In this document: piece by piece, positions 1 through 13,200 of the stretch | Layout: the number at the start of each line of letters is the position of its first letter | Numbering within the stretch: position 1 is the stretch's first letter | Origin: Gymnothorax reevesii | Taxonomy: Eukaryota > Chordata > Actinopteri > Anguilliformes > Muraenidae | Direction of reading: 5' to 3' | Length of the DNA: 64,000 nt | Assembly: GCA_029721435.1 (NCBI GenBank) | Contig: CM056587.1 | Coordinates: forward strand, 15,533,667-15,597,666 | Translations under genes and position numbers: made by a program | The notes under the pieces: generated by a model | What the model was told of the DNA's origin: nothing | Databases searched by the model: none | Seen by the model: only the letters and a program-made list of their open reading frames with translations

Positions 1-770
1 CAGACATGCAAGCCTGTAATCCATCACCATGAAAACAACATTAACGAAGGACAGATTTGGGGCATTTCACCATCCAAAGTGCGCAATCCAATGAAAAGAT
101 CATGGGAATCTGGTCGAATCCTGATGCATAAAGGGCAAGGCCAAAAGCCATTTATAAATGTGCATGGCATCTGATATCACTGGCTTAAAATCATCACGCG
201 TCTGTAATGGACATCACAATAGCGACTTGAAAATGCTTAAATAAACCGTTGTCAGTCAACAACATTTGCCACTGCATCCATTAATCCAATTTTAAGCTTA
301 CTGTTAAAAGCCAAAGCAGTTAACCAACATTGTCCAAAAACATAGCCAAATTCTCTGGGCTGGGTGTCATCCGAAATGGACAGATGTAGCACAGTCAAAA
401 CGTGTTGTGTGGTCTGACACATCGACATTTTAAGTAGTTTATCCAAAAAAAAAAAAAAAAAGGCAACCCTATTTTTCAGACCAAAACTGAAAAGGACAAT
501 CCAAGCTTTTACACCATCAGGTCCAAAAGCCATGTCTGTCTATGATGGTACAGGGGTGTCAGTGCACATGGCAGGGGCTCCACTATTACAAGGATACCAT
601 GAATGCAGAAAATTCAAGTAAATTTTGGAGCAACATATGCGACTGGATATTGTCTGCATTTTCTTGCAAGACAATGCTAAATCACATTACTTCGTGGATT
701 AAGTGCATGGGAGCAAAAGTGGGGAGTCTGGGTGCAATCCTGACCTGTCTCCCAACTGACAATGTTTAGT
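1..770 (+). pseudogene. Degenerate Tc1-like transposase relic
   Basis: This is an old, heavily mutated plus-strand copy of a Tc1/mariner transposase gene. From about 70 to 770 it keeps, in order, blocks typical of the fish element family flanked by 'tacaacccc..aagttggga' ends: a helix-turn-helix stretch around 85-160 ('aaagggcaaggccaaaagcc'), a 'tgtgtggtctgac' block at about 405-420, and the 'gaatgcag..ttttggagcaacatatg..agacaatgctaaatcacatt' blocks at 600-690. Several frames are broken and a 17-base A run lies at 447-463. The left terminal repeat lies outside the window. A better preserved relative is at 54761-56672. No function is expected. Confidence 0.6.
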
Positions 771-3700
771 GCCTTTATATATGAAGTGATATACCGCGAA
801 TGGTACTGAAGGCCCTATACAACTGCGCAACTGAAGGCCTGCACAGTGGAGGAAAGGGAATGAACTTCCACTCGTTAGACGTTATCAACTGGTGTCTTCA
901 GTGCCTAAATGCTTCATGAGCGCGACGAAAAGACATGGTTATGTTATACAGTGGTACACAGTCAAATGAGCAAACTTTATTGGATTTTGCTGCAGTCATC
1001 ACACTGTATGTTATCAATAAGCAATTAAATTCACGTTAGATCATCCAATAATGCATCAATATGGTGGAGGATGAATGGACATCCCAGGTCATACGTTTTT
1101 CATTTTATTTGCGTTTTCCATGATGAGCCAACGTAGATGTTCAGCAGCAGTACTAGCAGACTCTCCACAGTATGGCATGTCTGTCATACAGCGCACACTG
1201 ATGTAATAAAAATTAAAAATAAAAAAAAAGCAGAAATAAACAATTTCATTTCACTCCATAACAAAATGCTGAGAAAGTGACTTAAAGAATGAAACTAGTC
1301 ATTCACATAATAATGGTCTATATCACTTTGTCCAGATTCATGCAAGTTTTCTAAATATGTGTACAACATATATTTTCAACAACCGTGGGCCCTTCCCTCA
1401 CTGCACATCCTCACTTGTATAAGATAGGCCGCATGCAAGCATGAAGGCAGCTCCTTTGTTCGCATGCAGTCAAGAAACTAATCTTTCATTCCCCAGTTGA
1501 CTCCTTGAGCATCCGGGGAGATACTCCAGGGCTGCCTTTGATTAGTCAAAAAATTGTGTCCCATCATCTAATTCTTAGCCAATTACATCCTATCATCTAA
1601 TTCTTTACCAATTTTCTCAAACTTCAAACGAAAACGTCATCGGGTAGAGGAGAGCTGTAAGGGAGAATTCACAGGGGCTTTGGAAGACAACCACTCAGCT
1701 GAGAGAATCCAAATGCATTAACACTTGGCAACTTGATCATGCGTCTCTCGCCCATTATGTTTGTTTGTTTTCGTGATTGGCCAGATGGATGGTCTTCGCT
1801 ACAAATACTGCTGCCGCACAGAACTGTGGGATGGCATCATTTCCTTTCTTTTCAAAAAGGATGGTTCACTGTTCCCTGTGCCAGCAGGGTTTCCCGCAGA
1901 GCTTTATAGTTATGGTGGCCACCTAGACAACAAATGCCCCCCGCCTTGACTACGTCCCCCCGAAAAAAAATAAAAAAATCTGCTGCATCCACGCATGCAT
2001 AGACAGTAAAATAAGGCTGCACTGCGATGAGGCCGAATAGGGCCGGTGTTCCGTCAAATTTTGCTACCTATCAAAATATGCTCCCTCGCAGTTCTGCGCT
2101 TCCGCAAACCTAAAATCTTGGGATCTATTTTTTCGCTTACATCTCAAGTATCTTCAAATATCATAGATATAACTTTTTCTGTGCGCCTTACTACTTGCAA
2201 GCGTATATACATTTGCATATACACGCTGGGTTTTCCTTAAAACGCAGAGATTGGATGATAATGGCATGCGGCATACATCTTTAAACAAACTCACCCAACT
2301 TGTAACATCTGCTTTTGTTATAATAAGCAAACAAATAAAGTTACTACGGCTATCTGAGTCGTATTAGCAATATTTAGGCCAAAGCAAAGACTTGACTATC
2401 GCTTTGCATTACAGTAGCATTTTTTGACAAGGCAGTGCAAATTGTCAGAACACCAGCCTACTTCACCATCTGCGACGCCTCCTCCTCCACCACCCCCCGC
2501 CACCTCCAGGGCCACAGCCCCAGTCCTCGAAACACCACCCCCACAGCCCCAGCCCCAGTCTTCCAAACATTGAGGTAGTGAGTGGAACCCAGAGTGGGCT
2601 GTGGAACCGAAATATTCAGGTTGGCTCTATCACACAGAACACGGTTAGTGAAGCATTAATCTCTTCACAAGATCTCGTAATTACGAGATAAGGTTTATAT
2701 ATTTTTTTATCCTGTGAATGCAATGCGCTTCCGTACGTAGTACCATTCTCCTCTCCCCAAACATAACCACAACCGCAAAGCATTTGGGGAATTGGAGTCA
2801 AAACAGATAAGAAATACATTTTCCGTTCTTATGTTAATTTTTGTTTAACCCTTAGAGACAGTTGTTTACACGCTTTTCATTCTTCTTCTACTTCTTCTTT
2901 TTTTTGATAATTTTGGCTGTGTTCATGCATGTAGCATGAATTTTGGTGAGATTGTGTGTTTTTATTTGACCTTGTTATTTCCAGCTCAGCTCTAACAGTA
3001 AGTCTAAAATACACTGTGTACAAGCAAATGTGACACTATAAAAAACTTTGTAATAAAGTTATGACTGTTAATTTTATCCCTTTGTGACTGCATTTTAACT
3101 GCTTTTTTTTAATTTACAACGAGTAAAAACCTCATATCTTTCCGGGTCATTTTCTCAGAGACAGGAAATTTCCTCAGCAAAAAAGACTATTCAAATGCAG
3201 CCCAGGAGTGAGACGCCATTGAGTCATAACTCTTTTCATTTGTACCATTTTAATCCTGTGTAATTGTGTAAGAAGATCGCTGAAGGAATCAAAGAGGGAG
3301 ACTGTGTTCGCACAGTCGAATAAGTGGAAAACTTTCGATGTATGAAGTTATGGCAGGCATAGCAAACAACGCTTTCTGTCGACTTCAACCTTGTCATTAT
3401 GTTTGAAACATAATTTTTCACGAGAAATCAATAGCTATGTACGTATGAAAAATGCACATTTTAGTTGTTTGCCGTTTCAAAATTTTATTGATTTATTTCA
3501 TATCAAACGGAAGGTCACCGGAAGAAATGTAAGCCCTCGCACATTCTTTTTTTCAGTCATTTTGTGATGTAATGCTGGAATTAATTAAGTTCACTCACAA
3601 GATCAAGCTTGCTTCTAAAGTCAAAGTTTGAAAGTTATTTATTTAAAATGCATTTTAGACAAATTATCAGAATGTTATCAGAATGCAGAATATTTCCGCA

Positions 3701-6020
3701 AATCCTATGCGAAAAAAAACTCAACAGCATTGGAATCGTTAAAAGTACTGTGGTGTAGGATTTATCTGCCCATTTCATTTGCAGTAGTCACTGAGGTCAG
3801 AATAGGCACTGCAAACACAATGGTCTGCAAGGTGCAGGAGTCTTTTAATCCTTGAGTAACACAAATATTCACAACTTCAGAGTGTTCCCCCAACTTGAGT
3901 GCTCCCTCAACGGTAGTCGATGAAAGTGTCATTTTGTTTCCACAATTTAGCTATGCGCACACCTGAACTATTGTTTATTTTTTCATCTTTTAGATAACAA
4001 AAAGCTACACTTACTGTACTACCACTCTGGCCCGATCGCTATCCCTACACTTGCGGACTCACAGACATTGAAGCACACTCCCGCAAAGTCAGCAAGGGTT
4101 AAAGGCGGGCCCACAGTCTCATAACGAACACCTGAGGGCTCTATCACTGACATTCTGAGCATGTTGCAAAAATTTTACCCAAATCCGCATTTCTGTATAC
4201 TTTGGCCATATTTCAATAGTCATTCAAAATGCCCTCGTCCATTTACCTCGACCCCATGCATTTCACAGCAGTGTAAGTCGCACAAAGGCAATTTGGGGAG
4301 TAGAGGCAAGCTGGTTGTGGAGGAGCAGAGGATTGAAATGAAATGCACCTGCTCTTGCAAACATTCAAACCAAACGATCATGGATCGACAACTAGGTGTG
4401 GCGCCATTCTGCTTTTCATAAGCCAGAGGTACCTGCAGACTCATTTCAATGTGGCGAAGGCATATTCCATAGACAAAAGCAACCCATCCACACTTGGTAG
4501 CAAAATTAGTCGCACAAGTTTCTAATTAACTTAATTTACCAGTTTAGTCATTTACCCTCTTAATACACAGAATGTATAAAGTAGCTTTGCAATGCCCCAA
4601 AGATTACCAAATTTGAGCTTATCGTACTATAGACGAAAAAGAGGTCATGAAAGAATGAGATTAATTGGCCAACTTAATGATTTAATAGGTTACTGAGTTA
4701 AATGGTATATATGCAATAACTAGCTATTTTTCCGTACACTTCGATTAAAAAAAGGTGGGTCTCATTGTCATATGCCTTATTATTGAATTCCTCACCATCT
4801 TCCAAATGTTTACGATTGGTGGTCAGGCGTACATACCAATCAAGAGCTTTCTGATTGACCTCAGTCTTTAATTTGATCGGTGATAGATGATTTACCTCTT
4901 TTCATAAATGTTGAAATTAACTGTTTGCAATTAATACTACATGCTCATAGAAGATGCAGGCAAAGCTATTTCTGGCAAAAATCTAGGATTTTAAGCAAAC
5001 CCCCAGTATAAGCTCTTATTTGGGAAAATTAATAGCTTGTTGAAATTCTGGGATGGTCATTGCAGTTTGAACAAAAACCAGCAGATAGGGGTCTGCAAGG
5101 ACCAAGTTTGAGAACAACAGACGTGATATTGTACGGATAGTAATAATCTGACTACATCTGAAAAATCCACACTTTCATCTGTCGTTTTAGAATTTTTTTC
5201 AGTAACGTAATTAATCAAATTAATCACAAGATGCCACTTGATTTCATCAGTATTTTGTATGCGTTTGAAAAAAAAAAAAACGTATGAAGAGAAAAAAATC
5301 TTAGGTATATCAAACAAAACTGAACTTTGGAGCAAAATGTTTTCATTACAATAAACCTTGCAAAGTAATTCAGGCAAATCGGCACCATTTCATGAGCCAC
5401 GAGTTCATAATCTTCAAAAGACATATGTATCAACGTTTCACGTGCATGGGAAAAGGCCTAATAACTTTCTGATGCCATGTACAAGCAAGCGAAATAAATG
5501 CTTTGCAACTGAGCAAATGAATGTTTGGTTGCTAATTAAGCAGAGTAAACTGACAGATTTAGCATAATTAAGCATTCGCTTTCAGCAGAGCACAGTTTGC
5601 TTGATAAACTTAACGCTGCTCAGATTTATCATGTATTTATTTATCGATCATCTTCATCTGTGGCAAGCAAGCTTTACGTACATCATTGCCGCCTAACTGT
5701 AGATGAATGTAGTAGCACCAAATGCGCAATAGCAAGGTATTGTGGGCGATTCCTCTGGAGTGAATATTGTTGTTAACTCGCTCCCTCATGCCATGAGGGT
5801 AGATCTCTCAAAGTTCCCCTCAGTTTTTCAGACAAATGGAATCACACCAATGATGGAAGCGGGAATTCCCCTGAAGGCAAGTGTCGAGGGGGAGTCAACG
5901 AGGGCAAGTTGCACGACTACTGAAACACAACCTTGGCGTGAGGTTATTACTCACAGAGTGTAAAGCGTGAAAACGGTCAAAACATCACTTGAAATCAGGA
6001 ATGCAAACAAAACACTAATT
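771..6020. other. Unrecognised intergenic DNA
   Basis: No gene, splice-linked exon or clear repeat could be supported here. There is a C-rich low-complexity patch at about 2470-2570, with runs of CCACC and CAGCCCC, and scattered A or T runs. The short open frames are unconvincing: no recognisable domain and A/T-rich composition. Confidence 0.5.
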
Positions 6021-6375
6021 GAAGGGGGGCAAATAATTGGGCCCACATATACTCTTCCAAAAAAGAAAATATACAAATATTGAATTATTGATTATGCTTT
6101 CTTTTCAATATGTTTTCCACATTTGTCAAAACATTTCATGTATAATAAATTGATGCTAAAAACAATGTATAGTTTCTTTTTTGGAAGAGTATATTGTCGA
6201 GAAAAATATTTGTAACATGACAGAAATGTAATATTTCTTTCAATAATTTTACTTAAAGGTCAGATCTTTTTGAATGTTTTGAACAAAAGATCATTCGGAC
6301 AAATAGACTTTTTTTGCATTTCGTTTTGATCATTTGAACTAAAGGGTGCCAATAATTATTGAGGGCTCTGAAAAG
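6020..6375. mobile_element. Tc1-type terminal sequence remnant
   Basis: Both edges carry wording typical of Tc1-like ends: 'ggggggcaaataattggg' at about 6026 and 'gggtgccaataattattgagggc' at about 6346-6368. No transposase remains. The copy is split by the small inverted-repeat element at 6048-6193. Confidence 0.5.
6048..6193. mobile_element. 146-bp MITE with near-perfect terminal inverted repeats
   Basis: The left end 'tatactcttccaaaaaagaaa' is the inverted complement of the right end 'tttcttttttggaagagtata', about 21 bp each. The interior is A/T-rich and has no ORF. TA dinucleotides abut both ends, which suits a Tc1/mariner-type TA target. It sits inside a Tc1-type remnant, so it inserted later. 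Confidence 0.65.
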
Positions 6376-7164
6376 ATATAAAGCAGGAGAACGCCATCAG
6401 CTGAGTCTAAGTAAGCTGCAAAAATTCATCCTGAGTTCTCCTGCAAGTGTGTAAGATTCAGCTCCACAGCCAGTTAAGGCCCCCAATTTACCAGACTATA
6501 TGCTGGGCCACGCTCTTTGGAAAGCCACTGTGCAAAAGGCCCAGGCAAAAACATGCAGCACAAATATCCTGCTGTAACATCAACCATTGTATGTACATTT
6601 ACGTTAATTGTTTAATTGCTTTTGCTGACATAATGAAGGTGATATCCACAAGATATTCAAACAAATTTCACTCATCATTGACATATTCCTCAATATGCTC
6701 ACAGCATAAATCCTACCATTTTATCTTAACATGGATATTATTATTATTATTATTGTTAGCTTATTCTTCATTTTGCGATAAAGTCTTCCTGTTATATTCA
6801 AGGTCACTTTTCAGAGGGGGAAAATGATGAAATATTTTACAGGACAAATTCCATTTTCTGACCAAATTATAACTGAATGGTTGATAGGGGTTGATTAGTG
6901 AAATGGTTTAGAATAACTGGTATTTGACTGGGCTTTTTCTGAGCCAGTGTTCTCACATTATCCTTTTGCAATGCTAACACCAGATGCCTAATTAGATTTA
7001 ACAAAAGAGTGAAACTTCTCTTAGCTTCTTACAAAATATTTCAGACATAAGTAGTGCATATAAGCAGTCTATGTTTGCATAGAGAGAAAAGTGCTTTGAC
7101 ACATCAGCTTCTTTGATCGTGTAATCATACAGGTCCATACTCATGAAGTTTTGCGGACAGAACC
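6376..7164. other. Downstream flank of the glutaredoxin-DEP-DUF547 gene
   Basis: Noncoding; a simple ATT repeat lies at about 6731-6755. It should contain the 3' UTR of the minus-strand gene that ends at 7165. I could not choose a polyadenylation signal with confidence. Confidence 0.4.
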
Positions 7165-7293
7165 TCAGTCCTTGCTGTTGGTGGACCAGTCATACGGCAT
7201 GTAGCTCACTTTGTACCTGCCCGCCTTAAGGAGGTCCTCTAAACTGGACTTTTTCTGAGAGTCACTCATGTGGTTTGATATCCACAGCAGCAT
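7165..7293 (-). CDS. Terminal coding exon of the glutaredoxin-DEP-DUF547 gene
   Basis: 42 codons plus TGA after acceptor tcctgcag|ATG. The tail includes YKVSYMPYDWSTNSKD, ending the DUF547 fold in the usual way (Y-x-x-YDWxxN). It lies 5.5 kb from the previous exon because the intron holds the 146-bp minisatellite and two Tc1 relics. Confidence 0.85.
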   Translation of the reverse strand: MLLWISNHMSDSQKKSSLEDLLKAGRYKVSYMPYDWSTNSKD

Positions 7294-10200
7294 CTGCAGG
7301 AGAAACACAAAATGGAGGGCAATACCTCACAGTGATTTCCCCGTCAGCTGCGAGTCCAGTACAGATTTACCATGATTTGCAAAATGGAAATAACCTGCAC
7401 CGAGTCACTTACAGTACAGACCAAAAGTTTGGACACACCTTCTCATTCAATGCGTTTCCTTTATTTTCTCGACTATTTACATTGTAGATTCTCACTGAAG
7501 GCATCAAAACTATGAATGAACACATGGAATTATGTACTTAACAAAAAAGTGTGAAATACCTGTAACTGAAAACATGTCTTATATTCTAGTTTCTTCAAAG
7601 TAGCCACCCTTTGCTCTGATTACTGCTTTGCACACTCTTGGCATTCTCTTGATGAGCTTCAAGAGGTCGTCACCTGAAATGGTTTTCACTTCACAGGTGT
7701 GCCTTGACAGGGTTAATTAGTGGAATTTCTTGCCTTATCAATGGGGTTGGGGCCATCAGTTGTGTTGTGCAGAAGTCAGGTTGATACACAGCCGACAGCC
7801 CTATTGGACAACTGTTAGATACATACGTACATAATTCCACATGTGTTCATTCATAGTTTTGATGCCTTAAGTAATAGACAAGGTTAAAGTTTTTGTTATG
7901 GGCAAGGTTAAAGTTTTTTAAAGGTTGGGTGAAGGTTAAGGTGAAGGTCATCAGGTCAAACTTCGGTATCAGTAGGTAGGTCTTGCACCAAGGAGTACAC
8001 ATGCAAAGTATGAAAGCCCTGTCTGTCACGGTTCAAAATTTATGGGCAAGATTAAAGTTTTCTAAAGGTCGGTCAAAGTTCAAGGTCAAGGTCACGAGGT
8101 CAGAAAATTTGGCATCAGTAGGTAGGTCCGGCATCAAGGAGTACACATGCAAAGTATGAAAGCCCTATCTCTCACAGTTCAAAAGTTATGGGCAAGGTTA
8201 AAGTTTTCTAAAGGTCGGTCAAAGTTCAAGGTCAAGGTCACGAGGTCAGAAATTTTGGCATCGGTAGGTAGGTCCGGCATCAAGGAGTACACATGCAAAG
8301 TATGAAAGCCCTATCTCTCACAGTTCAAAAGTTATGGGCAAGGTTAAAGTTTTCTAAAGGTCGGTCAAAGGTGAAGGTGAAGGTCACAAGGTCAGAAATT
8401 TTGGCATCAGTAGGTAGGTCTGGCATCAAGGAGTACACATGCAAAGTATGAAAGCCCTATCTCTCACGGTTCAAAAGTTATAAGCCAGGTTCAAGTTTTC
8501 TAAATGTCGGTCAAAGGTCAAGGTCCCATAGGTCAGAAATTTTGGCATCGGTAGGTAGGTCTGGCATCAAGGAGTACACATGCAAAGTATGAAAGCCCTA
8601 TCTCTCACGGTTCAAAAGTTATAGGCAAGGTTAAAGTTTTTCTGCACGCGGACGGACGCGAACGCCGGGGGTACGACAATAGCTCTCCGGACATTCGTCC
8701 CCGCGAGCTAAAAAGAGGAAAATCCAACCTTTAATTCAAGTGCATTTATTCAGTGGGAAAAAAAATCCCACATTAAGAAATAATTATTTTACATCAAATC
8801 ATGTGTGCCACAATTATTAGCACCCCTGATGTTAATACTTTGTACAATCCCCTTTTGCCAACAAAACGGCACCTAATCTTCTCCTATAATGTTTCACAAG
8901 ATGGGAGAATACAGAAAGAGGGATCTTTGACCATTCCTCTTTGCACAATCTCTCTAAATCATCCAGCGACCTGGGTCCTCTCTTCTGCCCTCTCCTCTTC
9001 AGCTCACTCCACAGGTTTTCAATGGGGTTGAGGTCTGAGAGCTTGATTCTGTGTCTGGTGAACCATTTCTGTGTAGATTTGGCCACATGTTTAGGGTCAT
9101 TATCTTGCTGAAAGACCCAGTGAGTGTTTGTAGCCAAAAAGCTCTATCTTGGTCTCATTTGACCAAAGCACACGGTCCCAGTTGAAGTCCCAGTACCGCT
9201 TAGCGAACTCCAGACGTTAGCATTTATGATTGTGAGTTAGAAAGGTTTTTTCCTTGCATGCCTCCCAAACAGCTTGTTGACATGTAGATAGCGCCTGATG
9301 GTTGTTTTGGAGACTTTGTGACCCCAAGATGCTGCCATTTGTTGCAATTCTTTAACAGTGAGCTTTGGAGAACTTTTTATTTATCTTACTATTCTCCTCA
9401 CTGTGCGTAGTGGCAATATAACCTTGCGTCCTCGTCCAGGCTTGATTACCACTGTTCCAGTTGTTTTAAAATTTCTTAATGATTCCTCTGACAGTAGATA
9501 TGGGCAGATGCAGGCAAGTGGCTATTTTCTTGTAGCCATTGCCTGATTTGTGAAGGTTGACACACATCTGCCTTACTTGAATGGTGTGTTCCTTTGTCTT
9601 TCCCATGTTGAAGAGTGGATAAGAGAAATGGCCTCTGTGTCACGTCATATTTATACCCCAGGGAAACAGGAAGTGATGATTTACTAATTAAATGCTCCTA
9701 GATACTCTGATCAACTTTGTAAACTACTGTAGAAATGACAGAAATACTTAAATTACATTTATTTCCTAGGAATTGTTAGGGGTGCCAATAATTGTGGAAC
9801 AGGTGATTTTATGAAAAATTATTATTTCTTAGTCAGGGATTTTTTCCCCCCTTAAAATTCACTTGAGTTGAAGGTTACATTTTTCAACAATTTTCAGTGA
9901 GAGAGTATGCTTCTGCAATAAAAAATGAATTTATTTTAAGGCTTTTAACAAATCTTAGCCATTAATAATTATGGAGGGCACAGTTGGGTTTAAATGATAT
10001 GCAAATAGTTCTGTTTTTATTTACATTTTACACATCGTCAAAACTTTCATGGACATGGGTTTGTACTCATCAATAGCAAAGTAATGCGAACAAGATTTTA
10101 AAAAATGTAGTAAAGAGGACAATAAAAAGCATACAATTAGCTTCTGAAACAGTCTAACACTGCTGTAGACCTATAAGTAGTGGATCAATTTCCTTTTGAC

Positions 10201-13200
10201 TACGTGGCTTACAAATGCTGCTAATAGGTAAATTGTATTTGTACCTTCCCATAATGAGCACCTCAGACTTGTTCTTTTTTCCTATTTGAATAAAAAAAAC
10301 AGGAATGCAATAGTCTAAATTTCCAAGTGAATAGGCTGCAGTCTTCTGTCACTAAATCCTCTTAAGCACAGTTTAGAAATCTCTCCTTAGCCTAATGCTC
10401 ACTGGCTTTGTAGCCACACTTTGCAGTAATCCTAACCCCTCCTTAGAGGCTGGATTTCACAAAGGGCAGGACGCAGTCCCACAGCTGAGCACAAAGACCT
10501 GCATGCGTCCATAGGAAAAAATTTTTAAATAATGAGTCTATTTTTAGGCTGCGGGCAGAGAACTAAGAGTGCAGAATGATCAAAAAAGACCGCAGATAAT
10601 GCTATGTAATGAGAAAAAAACTGTTTTGCATATATTGGCAGTAGCTGTAACATTCTGCCAAAATGCACAGCACAGGGTCAGTGCGCACAGCATTCATCTA
10701 TTTAACCACAATACCTAAGGTAGTAGCAGCTGTTGAAGTATGCTTGATTGTATACAAAGACTCATACTGTGCTTCTGTGACGTTGTTCCTACAGCACTGG
10801 ACTCATTTATACTGAGGAGAAGGAATTTTGAGTCAAACGAGCTTCGTAAATATGACAAACTCACTATATTAGGTACACCATTCTTAATTGGTGGGGCCTC
10901 CCTTTTCTCTCAAAATGGCCTGAATTCTTTGAAGCTTTGAAAAATGGCCATTGACAGATGCAGCAGTTCACAAACACTACCAGGTCAAAAGCTTGACTAT
11001 TCTTCAGAAAGCACAAAAGCTTCCATTTGAGTCTGAGCTCAAAGAACAAGTGTCAATAGTTTCTGAACTGTGGTCCGAAAACAAATTTCCAGGCCATTTA
11101 AGCCTAATATCAAAGTTCCAGTGCTAAAGGTGCGCTCCATAGAGAAATGTCGAGGTCAAGGTCATTGTTGCATGGTTACAGGTCACATCTGGCACAAAGA
11201 TCATATAAATAAGCTCCATGACTTCCCATAAGCAAGTATTTTCATTAAAATGAAGCACCCGCACTGTATACACAAGATAATAAATGTGCCAAAAAGACAT
11301 TTTAGTTTCAAAGTCAATGTAGCATAATTCCTAATGACTCAAAAATCGCAGCTGTGGAGTGAAAGCTTTCATTTGAGCTAAATATGAAGGCTCTAGTGAT
11401 CCGGAGGTGCACTCTGGAAACATATTTCAAGGTAAGTGTCACCGTGTCAAGGGTCAAAGGTCAGATCAACCCGAACGGCCATGCACAATCTCCCCGCCTT
11501 AGGTCTATATGAGTCCAGTATCAAAAAGACACATAAATCGTTTATGAGACATAGCGCTGTGAAGTACAGTAGTGTGCATTAATGATTATGCAGCACTACT
11601 TTCAAAGGGGTCCCAATACATTACTTCTTTAGAATTTTTTGGTGAAAATTATTGAAAAATACTATTGTAGGCAATGAGAACAAAAAATAATAATAATTCC
11701 CACAAGTATATTGAGGTAAAAATGTGTTTCAAAGAGACCAGTTTGCTGAAAACTAGCGGCAATAGAGGTGCAAAATGGAAGTTATGTTTGTTATCTGTGC
11801 GACCAATTTAAAAAAATAAATCAGTTCAACAATTTCAAGACGCCTGTGTGAAAATGGTCCAGTTGGTCGTGTTGCTGCCAAAAGCTGACATCGAAAAAAA
11901 AAAAAACAATGAGTTTGCAGAGAAATTCAAGGATTGGATACCGATGGACAGAGAACTGTCTGTCCTTTGGACTGATGAAGCAAAATTCGAAATTCTCACC
12001 CAATCACAGAACTTATGTGCACCATAGAGTTGGAGAACGTTTCAAAAATGACTGTTTAACTCCTTCAAGTAACACATGCAGGTGGTAATATTAGATTTTG
12101 GGGTTCAGTCTGCTCGAAAGGAGCCCGTGATCTCATAAAAATGGATGAAATTATGGATTACAAGCAGTATCAGAGCACCCTTGTGAGGCACGACTGCCAT
12201 CTGGAAAGAGACTGATTAGTCTGGGATTTTATTTTCAACAAGATAATGACCCTAAACGCATTTTAAGTTAGGCAAGAATTCTCTCAGCTGCAAAGAAACA
12301 AAAGCCGAAATAAAAGTTCTGACTTGGCCGTCTCAAAGTCCAGACCTTCATTCGATAGAGCAAATCTGTTTTTAACATCAAAAGAATCTCTTTGGAATGA
12401 ATTTAAAACCATATGGAATGGTTTAGCGAGTGAGGAAATAAAAAAGATATTGACCTTTTCTTTCAAAAGGGCATTATTCTTGTTTTTACCATATATTTTA
12501 TTTGTTTAGTTGTTTTCATCTATATGATCCAATATTACATGAAATAAATACCTGAATAGTACTTGGTTTCTGATTTATCTTCATTTAGTTAAGTACATAA
12601 TCATCTCTGCCCACTACTGTTGTGACTGACTGTCACCCTGCACACCCAGACAGTGCAGGGGATGACAGCACTCCACACAACCCATCAGTCCTTGGGCTAG
12701 AAACCACAAGAGTAGTGTCACTATGGCAGTGTTAGAAAAATATTACCTTCTCATCCGTGTCCCCGAAGTCTCCTTTGTACCACTGAAAGATCTGGCTGAG
12801 CTTCACCTCGCCCTTGTCAGTGTCAACTCTGCAGCTGTCATCGTTCTCCAGAAAGGCTTCTGCCGCGATCCGCAACTGGCTGTCAATGTCCTGAGGTCAA
12901 AGGTCATTTCTAAGCTGAGTTCACACTTGCCAACAATGGAAAAAATATTTCAAATATTAGGAACTCAAAACATATTTCAATTGCACCCTCCTTGCGAAGG
13001 ACAACTAAAAATGCGATGCAGTATGCAAATAGTAAAACCTAATGTGACAAAACAGTAAAAATTCAAAAATGATTATATCTGTTCATTTATTTTACCTTAG
13101 CTGTGTATGTTTTTATCGGGGGGCATCCTTTCGCACCGCAGTTCAAGGCAAAGTGAATGAGAGGCTCGACACGTGGAAGCGCCACCTAGTGGATATTAAA

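Noticed and set aside
4161..4525. Overlapping frames on both strands of 60-86 codons
   Set aside because: No conserved motif, no splice-compatible neighbours, and composition typical of noncoding DNA.
7869..8640. CRISPR-like regular repeats
   Set aside because: Units are contiguous 146-bp tandem copies without spacers, in a vertebrate genome.
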